From NCBI RefSeq assembly GCF_040436345.1, contig NC_133218.1, positions 20,448,070 to 20,512,069 of the forward strand: DNA of 64,000 bases, given 5' to 3'. The position numbers and the translations under genes are program-made. The notes under the pieces were generated by a model. That model had not been told where the DNA came from. It ran no database searches and saw only the letters and a program-made list of their open reading frames with translations. Every line of letters begins with the position of its first letter. Within the stretch, counting starts at the first letter, position 1. Positions 45,745-58,360 of this stretch are shown here, one piece after another. This DNA comes from Pagrus major. Its lineage: Eukaryota; Chordata; Actinopteri; Spariformes; Sparidae.

Positions 45745-46060
45745 CACCATATCCACGTTTTCCTCTGACATCACACTCAGGGTGGGAAGCTCAAATGTTG
45801 ATCTGCTGTGTTCTCAGATGCAAGTCATAAATGTAGGCAATCTGACAAATTGTTATAATTTCACTGCTTCCTGATAGATCAGCAACTGTAAAGACAATGG
45901 ATGGTTTAATCCGGATGGACATTGGGCCATATTTAAAGGTAAAACAATGGATTTAATAGCGGATTAACTTCCGTTACTGTAGGCAATGGCTAACTTTACA
46001 GTTTGATACAATACTGTCTTGATGCCATACTATTAAGAAAAGGCGTAAATCCCTGTAAGG
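45745..46060 (+). repeat. Dispersed repeat copy C
   Basis: Third copy of the family at 12545-12770 and 12870-13095. It shares 'cctctgacatcacactcagg' with copy B, and 'gcaatctgacaaattgttat' and 'attgggccatatttaaaggt' with both. Near its end 'aaaaggcgtaaat' parallels 'gaaaggcgtgaat' just after copy A, so A and C are collinear over about 250 bp. Confidence 0.7.
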
Positions 46061-46348
46061 GGCTAAATCTCTGTAATAGAAAAAAAGGTAAGAGCTGCTA
46101 GCTTGAAAAATAATTATTGACCTCAGCATGAAGTTTGCTTGCTCAGAGGTTGTTGTTGTTTCTCAGAGCAACTGGGTTATGAAAACAAAACATGCAGATA
46201 GGAGAGGAAGGACAGCGCCATCTGAAATATGTGCCCAATGGTAGACTTATTCCCAAAGTCTACCCTAACTGTAATCTCAACCATTAGAACTACATGCCTG
46301 ACCCAATCCCTTACTTAAACCTTTAGTTAAAACAAATCTTAACCTCAA

Positions 46349-46475
46349 ACTTAAAGGTAGGGAAGGCGATTCTGGAGAAGGATAGTTGATTGTTGTGTCT
46401 CATTCCCAGGTTGTCAAATACCTGCTCTTTGGGTCAGTATTCGACCTGAAATTCTAATCCAAAGCATCTGTATTA
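46349..46475 (+). repeat. Fragment of a short repeat shared with 56.4 kb
   Basis: The core 'tctcattcccaggttgtcaa' followed by 'tttgggtcagtattcgacct' resembles 56380-56440 ('tctcattcccaactcgtcaa', 'tttgggctggtgg'). This copy lacks a clear right end. Confidence 0.5.
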
Positions 46476-49122
46476 ACCTTCAGACATTCCCATAACGATG
46501 TCCTGACTTTCCAAAAACATCCTCGCTTCCCAGGCGTGAAAGTCATACTGGTCCTCGCAAAGATAGACATCCAAGAGCACACAAACATACAGACGGAAAC
46601 TGAGAGTCAGAGAGTGAGTTACTGCTCCAACAGGTTGGGAAAGACCTCAGACATGAACCCCTGCAGGCTCCTCCTGAGAGCTCAGCTATCAGTTTCTCTC
46701 TTTCCATCCGTTTCTGTCTTCCCTGCCTGCGTTAAAACTCACATTTATCTAAACAGTAAAACCCGTCTTTGTCTCTACAACCTTCTCTCTGCCAACCTTC
46801 TACCTTTGACTCAAGTCTGTTTTGTCCTAGCCCTCTCCCTGCTGTCTCCAAAGTGCCAGAGGTCATTTCATTTCATGTATAAATAATTCACCAGGGGCCA
46901 TGCAGCCAGTGTACAGTGGCTGTCTTAAACAAGCAGCAGCTTTGATTTAGCTCTGTCACCAGAGGCACAGTGAAGGTCGTCTCTCCCCGATGGACACTCC
47001 CCTGCAGCCATGGTGGCTGGGGCTGAAACAATTTACAACGGGAATTATATTACAGGGGCACAGACACTGTATTAGTACATGTTTTTAAAATAAAAATAGA
47101 ACCGCGAAAATCAATCTTTTGATTAAAAAAATAGGATGTGTGATATGAAATGCATTTCCCATAGTTCAGGCTGTTACTAACATCAAACAACCTATTTCTT
47201 TTTTCCTTATCAATCTGATTGTTTTGGCTGTAAACTGATAAAGAAATTCTGCAAGAAAATCTTATGAGCAGTCAGTGTTTTGGGTTCTCCTCTAAATTTG
47301 TTGTTCTGAATGGCCCTCACTTATCTTCATCTAAAACAAGTTGAGCATTTAAAGAAAATACAGTGTGCTCTATTGTTAGTGAGTTTGGTTGAATGACTGT
47401 TTGTTCGTTGATGTGAAATGACAAGTGCTAAGGTGAGTGCTTGACTCATGAAAAACAGTTTCAGTGTCATTTCAAGCATGATGGGGTATACCTTACACCA
47501 GAGGAAGGCTAAAGAAGTCAAACGAGGAATGAACTTCTCACCGCATGTTTCCTTGGAACTTACAGGGCCCGCAGGCTTGATCAAGGTGACTGCACACAGA
47601 ATGAGTTTCCATCTCTAATCTAAAACACACACTGTGCTTCTGTGCTTCCCGTAAACAACCTCTCTTCCACTGACTAAGCTGCGATAACCGGTGTGTATTC
47701 ACTGTAAAACTTTATATGTTGTTTAATTTTTGCTTTGTTGTCAGGTCCATATTTTAGTACACAATAAAAGGTTTTTTGAGAACACTGTAGTGGGAAATAT
47801 CGGTACTGAGAATACTGTATATCCCTATAATTGATTTTTCACTTTATTATGGGCAATATATGTAAAATAAAAAAAAGTGAGTGGTGAGTGTACTTGTGTA
47901 TTTGTGTGTAGTGCGCATCTATGTGTAGCGTGTGTGTGTGTGTAGCAATATTTTTTTAGACTATTGTCATGCTGCTGTAGAGATGAACAATAATCCCGTT
48001 TTATAAAGACATTTTGAAATCCTTTTTTCTATATAGTTCATTATATTGAGTCACTGCCATTTTATTTGAGTGTCTAAATTCTTAATGTGAATTTTATGCT
48101 CTAGTGCCCTCACTAATTCCCACAATTGAAGAAAAAATGTTTTAATTCATGTACACACACTCCTCACACTCATACTACCTTTTGTGGTGTCCCCCAGGGA
48201 TCTATAATCGGCCCCCTTAAAATGCTGCTACCAGGCTTCATCACATAAGAGAATCACCCGTATCACACGAATCCTTGCTGCCATTCACCGGTTATTTGTG
48301 AATTTTAGATTTAATTTTAAGATTTTACTGCTTTTTTCTAAACCCTTGAATGTGATCTGGAAATTCCCTATGAGCCTGATCTCAGCTTGAGACTTCACCA
48401 AAGGTGACTGGTACTTTGGTGTCCTCTTAAACTGACTTTTATTTTATGACTTCTTGTTAAGTGATGGTATTTGTTCTAATTGTTAAAACGATTTTATCTT
48501 CTGTTTATTATGTTTTGGAGTTTATTTACATGTATTCGTTGTTGGCACTGTAAAGTAGTTTGCCACATTGTTTTGTAAGGTTTAAAATGAATGAATTTAC
48601 TATCATTTTTAAAGTTGTGACTCATTGGCACACTTGACAATGATGCTGGCAAATGAAAATGGTTCAGATATGTCAAAAATCTCAATTTAATGGTCACTAT
48701 AGAGCCAACTACAGATAGTCTGTTTAATAGGGAGTGTTGCATGCTGTCATTTCTGAATAGAACAGAGCCATTGTTCGTGTGGCTAGTCTCACCTGTGCAT
48801 TTCCTGCTATGACAAGTCAAAATGTCTGCTGTGAAAAAGACCTATTGTGTTTGAATTTCTGAGAATGATGGATGTTGTGGTTGTAGCTACCATCTCAACT
48901 TTCATTTTGGTGCTACCCAGCAAACTCTGTGACATTGAATAGTTGCTGATACAACGGCCTGAGCACTGAAAATCTCAGCAGGTGTTGAGCCAAGATGAAA
49001 ATCGAGATGACATCCGCACTGCTCCCTGCTTCATTTTGTGATATAAAAACAGAATTCTGTTCATGTGGTAGTTGTAGTTCAATGTGATTTCACCAAAAGT
49101 AAGTTTATGTATGTTAATGTGG

Positions 49123-49171
<49 letters not shown>

Positions 49172-50827
49172 GCCTTGAATCTTCTAATTGTTCTTGGCTT
49201 AATAGCCTGGTATGCTTGGTAATGGGAAATACATATAGGTATGGCTGAGAATCCACAGGCCCTTATATGTTTACATAGATACTAAAGTTCACATTTACCC
49301 ATCACACGCACACACACGCACTAACAAACACACACACACACACACAAAGAAAGACACTGCTTTCTATTCTGTCTCTCTCTCTGCTGATGCAGCTGCTGTG
49401 CTGAGTGAGCACTTTAGCTGCACATTTTGTGTGTGTGTGTACGTGTCTGTGTGTGTGTGTGTGGTTTAGAGAGAGAGAGTGCGCATGTGTGAGGAGTTAA
49501 GGGTGATGGGCTCTTGGAGCAGACAAAGGGGAATCACTGCTACACTCAGCGTCCATTAGACTAACCCTATGGATCAATATTGATTCTTACTACCACCGAG
49601 ATCTGTCTAATAGGCTTCTGCCCGCCCTGATACAATGACAGCATTAGCGCACATGTCCAGATGGATGGATTCGGGGGTGGGAGGGTGAACCACAACTAGA
49701 ACAAGAGAGAGATGGAGCGATAAAGAGGCTAAAAAGGATTTACAGGTCCAGAGGAGAAAGGCGAGGAGACAGTAATGCTGATAATGTGCGCAGGAGAGAT
49801 ACCAAGAACAGAGAGAAAGAGAGAGAGAGAGAAGTGACCAGACAGAAAAATAGAAAAATCATAGTCTGCTTGTGTAGGCACAGTTTGAACCAGGAAGTGA
49901 ATCCATAAAACCACTCTTGCTCTTTCAGCATGTCAGTTACTTAGTGCATCTACACTGATTGACCGCTTTAGAGAACATAAAGGGAAAGAGAGGAAGTCTC
50001 TGTACAGCCATCATAATAAAAAGCATTTTACATCTGTGTGTGTGTGCGTGTGTGTCTGGGATCAGAGAAAGTGAAAAGGGAAGAGTGAGTTGTTGTTTTT
50101 GGCCATGTACTGTACATGTTTTCCTGTCTGTACTTCTGCTCTGACACCCTCTTGCTTGAATAATAAATAGTGATCAGCTGTTGCTGTAATTTGGCCACCT
50201 GACTCTTATTATTTACTCAGCCAGCTGAGCGGACGGAGCGAGTGTCTCATATTTTAGAAAGCATTTCAGAAGTCTGACCAGTCTTCCCTCACATGCTCAC
50301 ATCCGCCCTGCTCGTTATGTCGGTAATAACCAAGACGGCTCTTTAAGATTCCAGCAAAGAGGGCATTGAATTAACAGCCCTCTAGACAGGTAAAGGCATG
50401 TAAATACCGTCATCTTAAGTATTGCTTTGTGACAGTTTTTGTATGATAAGTCAGTCTTCTATATGGAAAATAATGTTTTAAAGGCCTTTTTTTCTGTTAT
50501 GACATCTGAAAGTGCTTTGAAGTGGGCAGGGATTAGTTGAAATGTTTTTTTCTTTTTATCCATTTTTCAATCCAAATCTGATGACAGCTTTGCTTATATT
50601 CCCCGGCCACTTCCAACTGTCCTGTCCTGATGCAGAGTTTGAGTCTTAAACTCTTAATGACTGAGGGTGTTTTCTTCTAGAAGTTAACATAAATTATTTT
50701 ATTTTTTTTCATGGATATTTGTCCATAATTTAGTTACACTCCTTCATTCATTCACTCATTCATTCCCTACTCCCTATATAATAGACACGCAACACTTTAC
50801 CCAACAGTCTGCAGTCTAAGACTTATA
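46476..50827. other. Gene-free spacer with microsatellites
   Basis: No gene is recognised. About 48765-48895 is the second copy of the repeat at 35.2 kb. The segment 49500-49670, with an ATCAATATTGAT palindrome, is complex and unlike the repeats around it; it could be unique regulatory DNA but conservation cannot be judged here. GT, CA and GA runs cluster at 49120-49480 and 49810-49835. Confidence 0.45.
49124..49168. repeat. (TG)n microsatellite
   Basis: About 22 uninterrupted TG units. Confidence 0.95.
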
Positions 50828-50965
50828 GTGTTGTAAAAAGTAGCCAAAAGTCATAGTTGAGTAAAAGTAAAGATATTGTGTTGAAATATTACTTTGGTAA
50901 AAGTAAAAGTCACTCATATGAATAGTACTTGAGTCAAACTTTTAAAGTATGATATTAAATGTACT
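50828..50965 (+). mobile_element. Fragment of a hAT-like element
   Basis: The run 'ttgagtaaaagtaaagatat' ... 'tactttggtaaaagtaaaag' ... 'tcactcatatgaatagtact' closely parallels 60275-60365. It is one end of the same family as the element at 60258-60790; the other end is missing or too decayed to see. Confidence 0.65.
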
Positions 50966-53680
50966 CAAGTATCAAATGTAATTTATGGCAATAAATGATA
51001 AAAATACTTATACTGATTATCAGACTGGCAAATTATTGCAGTCAGTACAGCAATACAGTCATTTCTGCATCTATAAAATGTAGAGCAATGAATTAGTAGT
51101 AGTAGTAGTAGTAGTAGTAGTAGATTACATGCAGTTGACATTACTTTTTTAGTTTCAGTTTTGTTTTGAGGGATCCAAACAGTATTATAGAGTTTTGGAC
51201 ACAGCAATAGAGAAACCAGACCTGAAACCATGTTTTTTAAGGGCTTTAATGAATCAATGATGACCTGTGTCCTATGAGAGTGTGATTTGTTAATGTTGGT
51301 CTTACCCATCTCCCTCTCTGCTTCTCATTCATGCACACACTTATACATTAACTATAACTCAACCATTCCAGTGCCCATAGTATATGGATGACTTTGTTAA
51401 AAAGTCATCAGCAATGAATTCTACACCTGTGTCTTCGATACTCTGCCGCAAAGCAAAAGAAAAAAAAACACACAAACTTGAAAAGTTGACCTATTCTGTC
51501 AGTGCCTCATGAATTGCCTCATAATATAGCCTTTGGATTTAGTTCACGTTTTCTTTTTCCCTTTTGCTTCTCAGAGGCATCAGTTGGGGATAGCTCAAGC
51601 CTGCAGGCTAGTCTTCACACAGGGAAAAAAGTAGCTGGAACACAGTCTGAGCTTTGTGCAGGAGCCTGCATATAGAGCACATAGTGTTAGGGTAACCAGG
51701 CAGTGCAGCTGGCCTTTCACAACTATGCAACTTTAAGGCAGTGTTTAAATCAAGATGCAAAAGACAAGGACCCTGTTCTCCCATACTAACACACACATAA
51801 AAGAGACAGTGAAGGAAATTGAAACCGGCAAATGTGGAACTGATGAGCCTCCAATAAAGGACTCCTGTACTGACTGTATTAATGTCATTTTGGCAAGAAT
51901 AAATAGCTTCAGTAGCAGATTTCTTTGATTTGAACACTTAATATTTCATTATGAAGTTCCTACCATTACTGCCACTTAATTCACCACTCTGCTTCATTTG
52001 AAGGGTCTCCCTGTTTTTTTTGTTTTTTTTACTGTGTTACTCCGGATATCTTTTGTTCATTGAAGGTTGGCATGCCATGTTGCCAAACTGTCTTTTTTTT
52101 TTTTAGAAGTGCAGCTCTATAAATAATGTTGTTGTGAAGGTATAACCTATCAGAGTTTTGAAAGTAAAACCATTTAGAAGCTTGCACCAATACCGGTCTT
52201 GCTGTTGTTGTTAGATAAAGATGGCATATACTGTATTTAAAGGGTAACACTATGCTTTTATGTAAAGTTTAACTGAAACTGTTGTTGTAATTGTTAAAAA
52301 TTACTTTAGAGCACCATGTTCTGTCCTTTCAGGTATCATATCTCAGTAGAACTGATGTTGTTATTTTTACTATAAGATTTTTTCCAAACCAGCAACTCTT
52401 GGCAGAAACCCATGTGCAAACAGAGTAAGTCATTTTGACAAAACTGTTCAGCAAGAAAGATGAAAACATGCCAGCGAGTTCATCCTCCCGGCCCCCAAAC
52501 CCTCTCCACAGCATTCCTTTCATAAATGTGCGGTGCCAGAGTATTTTTTTTAAGAAACTGGAGAGAGCTGGTATGTGGATGGGCCCATTATGGAGCTACT
52601 TCTCTGGGAGGTTACCGTTATCACTATCAGATCTCCTCTTATGCTCTGACCCATGGTCCAGTAGTTATAAGTTATAAGGTTGGATGACCATACCCTACTC
52701 AGGCGCACCCTTCACCTCACACACATGCACACACACAGATACCACACATATCATTTTACTCCCTCTTGTTAATGTATGTGCGTTAGCACCTGCATGACAA
52801 AGACCTTCTAATCTCTGACATTAGTGTGAGGAGCAGGCGTGGCAGCATTCTACAAGAAGGCATCAGGTAGGTGTCAAAACATGTTTACCTCTAACAATTA
52901 CCATCCAACCATACTAATCCCAATTGCTTGTCTAATTTCTGAGAAATAGTCTGAAAATGTCTTTAACCAGAAGAGAGTCTCTTATTTTGACATCTTCTTT
53001 CCCTCTGTGCAGCATCATAGCACTTGCTTTCATCCCAGAACACCCCTCCCCCTCCCCCCTTCCTTTTCTCTGCCTCCTGCAAGCATTCCTGCCCCTCCCC
53101 CCTTTAGCTCCCCTTTGCCGGTATGGATCTGTGAAATGTTGGCAGGGTGTGCTGCTATGGCATGAAGCCTCAGCAATAGCCATGGTGATGTGAGAGAGAA
53201 AGAGGCGGTGAAGACTATCATTGAAACCCCAGAAAACTGGACTGATTTGTCTGGGTAAAGTGAAATCCTTTTGTTTGCCCAATCTCGACATGCTGGCTGC
53301 AAAGAATGGGCAGCCATGTTCCACCAACCAAAATATTTGTAATGTGGCCAATGACCTAAAGGACATTGCTCTTCGTAGATATGAATAATCAGTCAAACTC
53401 TAAGCCACAGGAGCTGATATGAGCTGCAGTGGCAGTGGAAGTCAACAAGTGGTTTGATATTAACAGAGCTGAGATGTTCTGCAAATAACATTGGTCTGCT
53501 TCTCTTACAACTACAGTGACAAAATCTCATTCTTGGATTTTATGGTTTGAAGTGAGTTAATATTTTCCAATTCATCTGATCCCTCGCTTTGAGTAAAGTA
53601 CAATCAACCCAACTAGTGACCCAGTGCCTCAAACAATTGTGATGCTGAGAGAATGTGTGTAAAGAAAAGAAGATCACTGT
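50966..53680. other. Gene-free spacer downstream of basp1
   Basis: (TAG)10 occurs at 51094-51123 and T runs near 52013-52030 and 52090-52104. A 154-codon minus-strand reading frame at 53396-52932 is low-complexity Arg/Gly in part, has no family I recognise and overlaps an opposite frame; it is treated as chance. Confidence 0.5.
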
Positions 53681-53698
53681 AGGCTATAACAATCTCTT

Positions 53699-53704
53699 TT
53701 TATT
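53699..53704 (-). terminator. Candidate basp1 polyadenylation signal
   Basis: AATAAA on the minus strand, about 570 bases past the basp1 stop, gives a 3' UTR of plausible length. A (TC)n tract at 54028-54066 and other pyrimidine repeats lie within that UTR. Confidence 0.4.
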
Positions 53705-54032
53705 CTCTATTCCGAACAATCAATTTAAAATGAGCAGTCTTTACAGGTACCATTATTATAAAAGGCCAAAACATTTATGCCAGGTCTCTGCATATAGTAA
53801 TAGAAAGGATATACGACATTCTAAATCAGATAACATACTAGTAATGGATGCTGTTCCAAGAAACCGCTTTGTAATATTCATCTGGCTCACACACAATGAC
53901 AGATTAATTTGTTTCATTCGTTAATATCATAGTTACTGTCCAGAATTGTTTTGCTCTGCTGTCCAGTTTCACTGTTCGTCTGCACTCTCTAAACTCAAGT
54001 ATCCTCTCTGCACTTCCGTCTATCTCTCTGTC

Positions 54033-54063
<31 letters not shown>

Positions 54064-54272
54064 CTGTCTGTCTGCCTCTCTTTCTATCCTCAAGTGGTTG
54101 CATTTCATTTTTGGTTACTCAAAAGAACACATCCTTTTGCCTGAGTTACCACTGTAGACATTGCGGTGGTTACAGCATTCCAGAAAGCCTAGCTGTTTTT
54201 GTGATACCTTGATGGCTTTCTCGCAGTGGAGGATTCAACTGAATTCACATTGATTTGAAAGATCGCTTCTTT

Positions 54273-54952
54273 TCAGACTGCCTGGGTGACCTCAGTGCCG
54301 AGTCCGCCCGCCGTGTCAGAGACTCCATCAGGAACTTCCTGGACATCCCCACCTAGGCTCACATCCTTTTTCAGTTCAAAGTCACTCTTCTCCTTGATAG
54401 GCGTCTCCTCTGGCTTTTCATCGCCATTAACACATTCCTCTGTATGTGTGACAGCAGAATCTGTGCACTCTCCATTCACAGCTGGGAGTGCATCTTCCAC
54501 ATCCTCTGTAACAGAAGGACTCTCTACATTTCCATTTTCCATCTGACATTCTGGCTCGGGCTCCTGGGAAGGCACCTCTTCCACAGGTGCTTCGGCGACC
54601 ACTTCGGACTCAGCACTAATTTCGTTAGCAGACACAGACTCTGAGACGACAATCTCAGGGACAGGTTCTTCTGCTTGTGGCTCAGCTGCCGCCTCAGCGC
54701 TGGAGGCGTCTGTTGCAACAGATTCCTGATCATTGGTGACCTCCTCTGCTGCAGTCTCCAAGACCTCAGGTATTTCTGCTTCCACGGTCTCGGGTTCGGG
54801 TGTGGCTACAACTGGTTCTGGCTCAACTTCTTCAACTTGTTCCTCTGCTGGAGATTCTACTGCATCAACCTTCTGCTCAGGTTCTGGCTCTAGCGCTTGC
54901 TCTGGTTCTGGCTCTGGTGATTGTTCAAGCTCTGGCTCTGGCTCTGGTGCTT

Positions 54953-54989
<37 letters not shown>

Positions 54990-55979
54990 TGCTTGCTCTG
55001 GCTCTGGCTCTGGCTCTGGTGCTTGCTCTGGCTCTGGCTCTGGTGCTTGTTCTGGCTCTGGGGCTTGCTCTGGTACAGGTTCTGGCTCTGGTTCTGGGGC
55101 TTGCTCAAGCACTGGCTCGGCCACTGGCTCAGGTTCAGGGACAGCAGCGGCGTCTGGCTCAGTAACAGTCTCTTGGATGGGCTCTGGCTCGTCAGCCTTG
55201 GGTGCTTCTTCCACGCTGATAGGAACAACCTCTGGCTCCGGCACAGATTCTACAATTGCAGCAGGTTCTTCTACAGCGACTTCTTCAGGTACAGCTACAG
55301 GCTCAGGTTCAGGCACAGGTTCTTCTGCTGCTGCTGCTGCTGCTGGAGCACCTGGTGCCTCTACTGGAGCTTGTTCCTCTACAACTGGGGCTGGCTCCTC
55401 TGGTGCTGGAACAGGTTCTTTTACTTCTACAGTTGGTTCCTCTACTGGAGCTGGTTCCTTGACTGGAGCTGCCTCCACGACTGGAGCTGCCTCCACGACT
55501 GGAGCTTCCTCCACGACTGGAGCTGCCTCCACGACTGGAGCTGCCTCCACGACTGGAGCTGCCTCCACGACTGGAGCTGCCTCCACAACTGGAGCTGCCT
55601 CCACAACTGGAGCTGCCTCCACTGCTGCTGCAACTGGTTCTTCTACTACTGGAGCTGCAGGTTCCTCTGTTGTTGCAGCTGGTTCCTCTGCCACTGGAAC
55701 AGCCTCCTCTTTTGCAGCAGGAGCTTTCTCTACTGGAGCTGCCTCCTGTGCTGCAGCTGGTTCCTCAGGAGGTGCTGATTTGGGCTCTTCTGGAGCTTTA
55801 ACAGCTTCAGTTACTGCTTCCACATTGTTTGCCTCAGCTTTCACCTCAGCTTCTGTGGATGGGGCTGCAGCCTCCACTTGAGCAGACTCCTCTGCACCTG
55901 CAGCTGCAGTCTCATCGTTGTCCTGTTTGGGGTCGCTCACATCATATCCCTTCTTCTTCTTGCTCAGTTTGCCTCCCAT
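54273..55979 (-). CDS. basp1: Brain acid-soluble protein 1 (BASP1/NAP-22/CAP-23)-like
   Basis: A single coding exon of 568 codons. The N-terminus [20 protein letters not shown] carries the Gly2 myristoylation site and the lysine-rich phospholipid/calmodulin-binding effector that define BASP1. The rest is intrinsically disordered and dominated by Ala, Glu, Pro and Val: a VE(A/E)APV hexapeptide array at residues 120-173, a Glu-Pro array at about 281-370, then a less repetitive acidic tail ending [12 protein letters not shown]1 sits at the inner plasma membrane of neurons, binds PIP2 and supports growth-cone dynamics; nuclear corepressor roles are also reported. Mammalian BASP1 is about 227 residues, so this is more than twice as long. 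An in-frame ATG eight codons upstream lies across the acceptor TTCCTAG/GAGACAC, so ATGGGAGGC is the real start. The exon structure (non-coding exon 1, intact coding exon 2) fits BASP1. Only the N-terminus is strongly diagnostic. Confidence 0.82.
54870..55139 (-). repeat. Glu-Pro coding minisatellite in basp1
   Basis: Tandem GAGCCAGAGCCAGAGCAAGC-type units encode (EP)n-EQAP blocks, residues about 281-370. Repeat length varies from block to block, as expected from slippage and unequal exchange. The antisense strand yields a spurious long Ser/Gly reading frame. Confidence 0.9.
55461..55622 (-). repeat. 18-bp coding minisatellite in basp1
   Basis: Nine 18-bp units encode VE(A/E)APV at residues 120-173. 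Most units are identical or differ by a single base (CGTGG versus TGTGG), which points to recent homogenisation or expansion. Confidence 0.92.
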
Positions 55980-55989
55980 AGTGTCTCCT
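55977..55989 (-). other. basp1 exon 2 acceptor and start
   Basis: On the minus strand a T-rich run ends TTCCTAG (AG at 55989-55988), followed by GAGACACT and the start ATG. Exon 2 therefore begins at 55987 with an 8-base leader, which matches the known layout of BASP1 genes with a non-coding exon 1. Confidence 0.65.
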
Positions 55990-56179
55990 AGGAACAAATG
56001 CATAAAAGGTGTCTTTTAATATGACAGATTAAACATTGTCCAATTTGGCCTGTCTCTTTAATCATGAATGTTTAAAACAACTACATTGTCCAGAAATGTA
56101 CTGTGTGTATATAGTATATCTTAGAGACATTGACAAACATTCATCTCTACAGTAAATTTAGAGTGAAGAATTCACCCAA

Positions 56180-56290
56180 ACTGTATGGGGACAAACCCAT
56201 ACACCCTGCAAACTCACTCCCTCAAACCGAGGATGTTCTTGTCATGAGGTAACAGTGCTAACCACTGAACCACTACGCCACCCAAGCATA
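56180..56290 (-). mobile_element. tRNA-derived SINE-like fragment
   Basis: The minus strand reads 'gggtggcgtagtggttcagt', 'ggttagcactgttacctcat', then 'gaacatcctcggtttgaggg' and 'gtttgcagggtgtatgggtt'. The first part resembles a pol III A box in a tRNA-like head and the 'ggtttgag' part a decayed B box. It is the familiar 'gtggttagcactg' fish repeat, here in the presumed basp1 intron. It is not a functional tRNA: no cloverleaf closes. Confidence 0.6.
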
Positions 56291-56347
56291 GAGGTGATAT
56301 TCTTAATATACACATGTGCATGTTTACATAGATCATTTTTTAAGTAG

Positions 56348-56508
56348 TTAAAAGGTCTAATTTGTAAGATAGTTGATTTTTAAGTCTCATTCCCAACTCG
56401 TCAAATAATGACACTTTGGGCTGGTGGCCGGCCCGATCTACCAATCCAGAAAGTCATTTGACAGACAGGAGAACCCAAGTTTCAGTATTAGACAAATTGG
56501 ACCTTTAA
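56348..56508. mobile_element. Short MITE with TTAAAGGTCCAATTTGT-type ends
   Basis: The left end 'ttaaaaggtctaatttgtaa' and the inverted right end 'agacaaattggacctttaa' pair over about 18 bp; total length is about 160 bp. The interior 'tctcattcccaactcgtcaa' is shared with the fragment at 46.4 kb. Confidence 0.75.
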
Positions 56509-58360
56509 AATTTAAACATCACATGTGAACATTAAGAATATGCTTTCTAAAATGCTGTGCGGCTTTGACTTGGTTCCTTCAAATGTAAAGCAGTGTCCAG
56601 TGAGACAGGATAAAGGAAAGAAGTCTATTGTCTAGAAGTGAACTAGAGGTTCAATTAGGAAGCTGCTCTCTGCCAAACACGGTTTGGCTAGAAAACAAAT
56701 GTAAATGCATGGGAACCTTACTGAGATCAGACAACTCCACAGACTCTCTATGCTGTCAGGAATGTTGGGTAAGGCTCAGTGCCAAATTAGCCCACAACCC
56801 CGAGTTGCACATCTATGATGTAGATGTGCAACTATTCTTCTCTCAGCATGACAAGCTTCAAACTGTACTGTGGTGTCTCACATAGAAAATTCAACCCCTC
56901 ACCCTGCAATATTCACATACCATATATACATTACAACACTGGATTTTCAGATCAGTGTAAAGCCAGAATAATCCAATTGAAACATTCTGTGACTGGAGCA
57001 AAAATGTACGACAGGCATGTCTTTGTGTTGATGTCACAATAATGTATGGGCCGCAGGGGAAGAGTATGCGATTGCGACACAATGTGACTTCCTTTAGTGA
57101 CAGAATAGAGAACTGGAAGTTCAACTTTATCTTACTGACTGGGTTTCAGCTGACTGTGGATAAATCAACCTGTTTGAATTGGCTGCAAAAGAGCCTTTGA
57201 ACGCCATGGTTCGGTAGAATTGAGGTTATTTGGCCTGCATTCATTTTAAACACTAGAATCTGACATATTGATTAGCCCGCTGACAGATGCTTTTCCAAAT
57301 GATACAACATTGGTTGTTTTCTCTATAATGTCCAAAATGCCACAAGCAGGAATTTTACCCAGGGCAGCATGTGGGTACGAACAATATGGGAACTGTCCAT
57401 AGTGCTACAACAGAGCAATCAAGACAGGATGCACCACAAACCACTATAGGCTGCGCATCCATTAAACCAATTTACAGTAAAGAGCAGCCTGGTGGTAAGA
57501 AGAAGTCATTATATCTGCTTTTACAGTAAAGCCAGCCTATTTCTGCCTCTGAACTTACTTATAGCTAATGATGCTTTTTAGGTGGTTGCTGTCTTATTTG
57601 CCAATTTTTCGCCAAATCCATGTCACCGGCCTGCAAATCAGACAAAGCATGCTCCTCTCGTTGAGTAAACCTGACGTTTTGACATCAAATCATTGTGGAT
57701 TTTTTCGTTTTTTCAAGCCAAATTCTAATTAAATACGAAAGTGAAATGTACAGTAGACCCGCTTTAAGGCTTTAAAACACAGATTACGAATATGGAGGGG
57801 AAAGGTAGGGCAGCATGTGCCGGCCGGTAACAAAGGATGGGGACTCATCACCAGCAGCTGCTCACTGACAAAAGTAATGGGTTGGGCTAAATTGGCAGAA
57901 ACACTGATGTTAATCTGCACCATAGTGTAGGGTATACACATAGGCTGTTATAGAGGGGAATTACACCAAACACCGGCCACCAATCCTTGACTGATAAAAA
58001 GCTGCAGAGGGGTCTCCATCCCCCATTACAACCCACCCACCCATCGCTGCCTCTCTCTCAGCTGCTCTCCCCTTTTTGTTCATGTGAAAATGTCGTCCAC
58101 ACACCAGCAAGCGAAAGAGAACGAAATTCAAACACTACAGCGTTTGAATACCTATCAAGTGTCGCAACTTCATAACTTAGTTTTGCGCTTTTTCTTTATC
58201 CATCCGGGAAGCTCTTTAATCGCCTGGCCTGCTTTAAAAAAAAAACAAAAACCCAGCGCTGCTGCTGCCTGAGAGGAGCCACTAAATCAATTCACCCACT
58301 GAGAATGGGAAAAAGGAAAAAAAAAGAAAAAAAAGACAGCCTTTATGCCAGCCTTGCGAT
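56509..58360. other. Presumed basp1 intron, no gene seen
   Basis: No gene or clear transposon is recognised. The stretch contains a short direct repeat 'ttgcacatctatgatgtaga'-like inversion near 56800-56830 and pyrimidine-rich sequence at 58020-58080. Confidence 0.5.

Noticed and set aside
52932..53396. 154-codon minus-strand reading frame
   Set aside because: Mixed composition, a low-complexity Arg/Gly middle and no conserved motif; an opposite-strand frame overlaps it.
54733..55881. 382-codon plus-strand reading frame rich in Ser, Gly and Ala
   Set aside because: It is the exact antisense of basp1. The Glu/Pro/Ala codon use of basp1 removes stop codons on the other strand; the protein is pure low complexity and has no start or splice context of its own.
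56180..56290. A possible tRNA gene
   Set aside because: There is a tRNA-like head but no closed cloverleaf, and the B box is decayed; it fits a SINE fragment.
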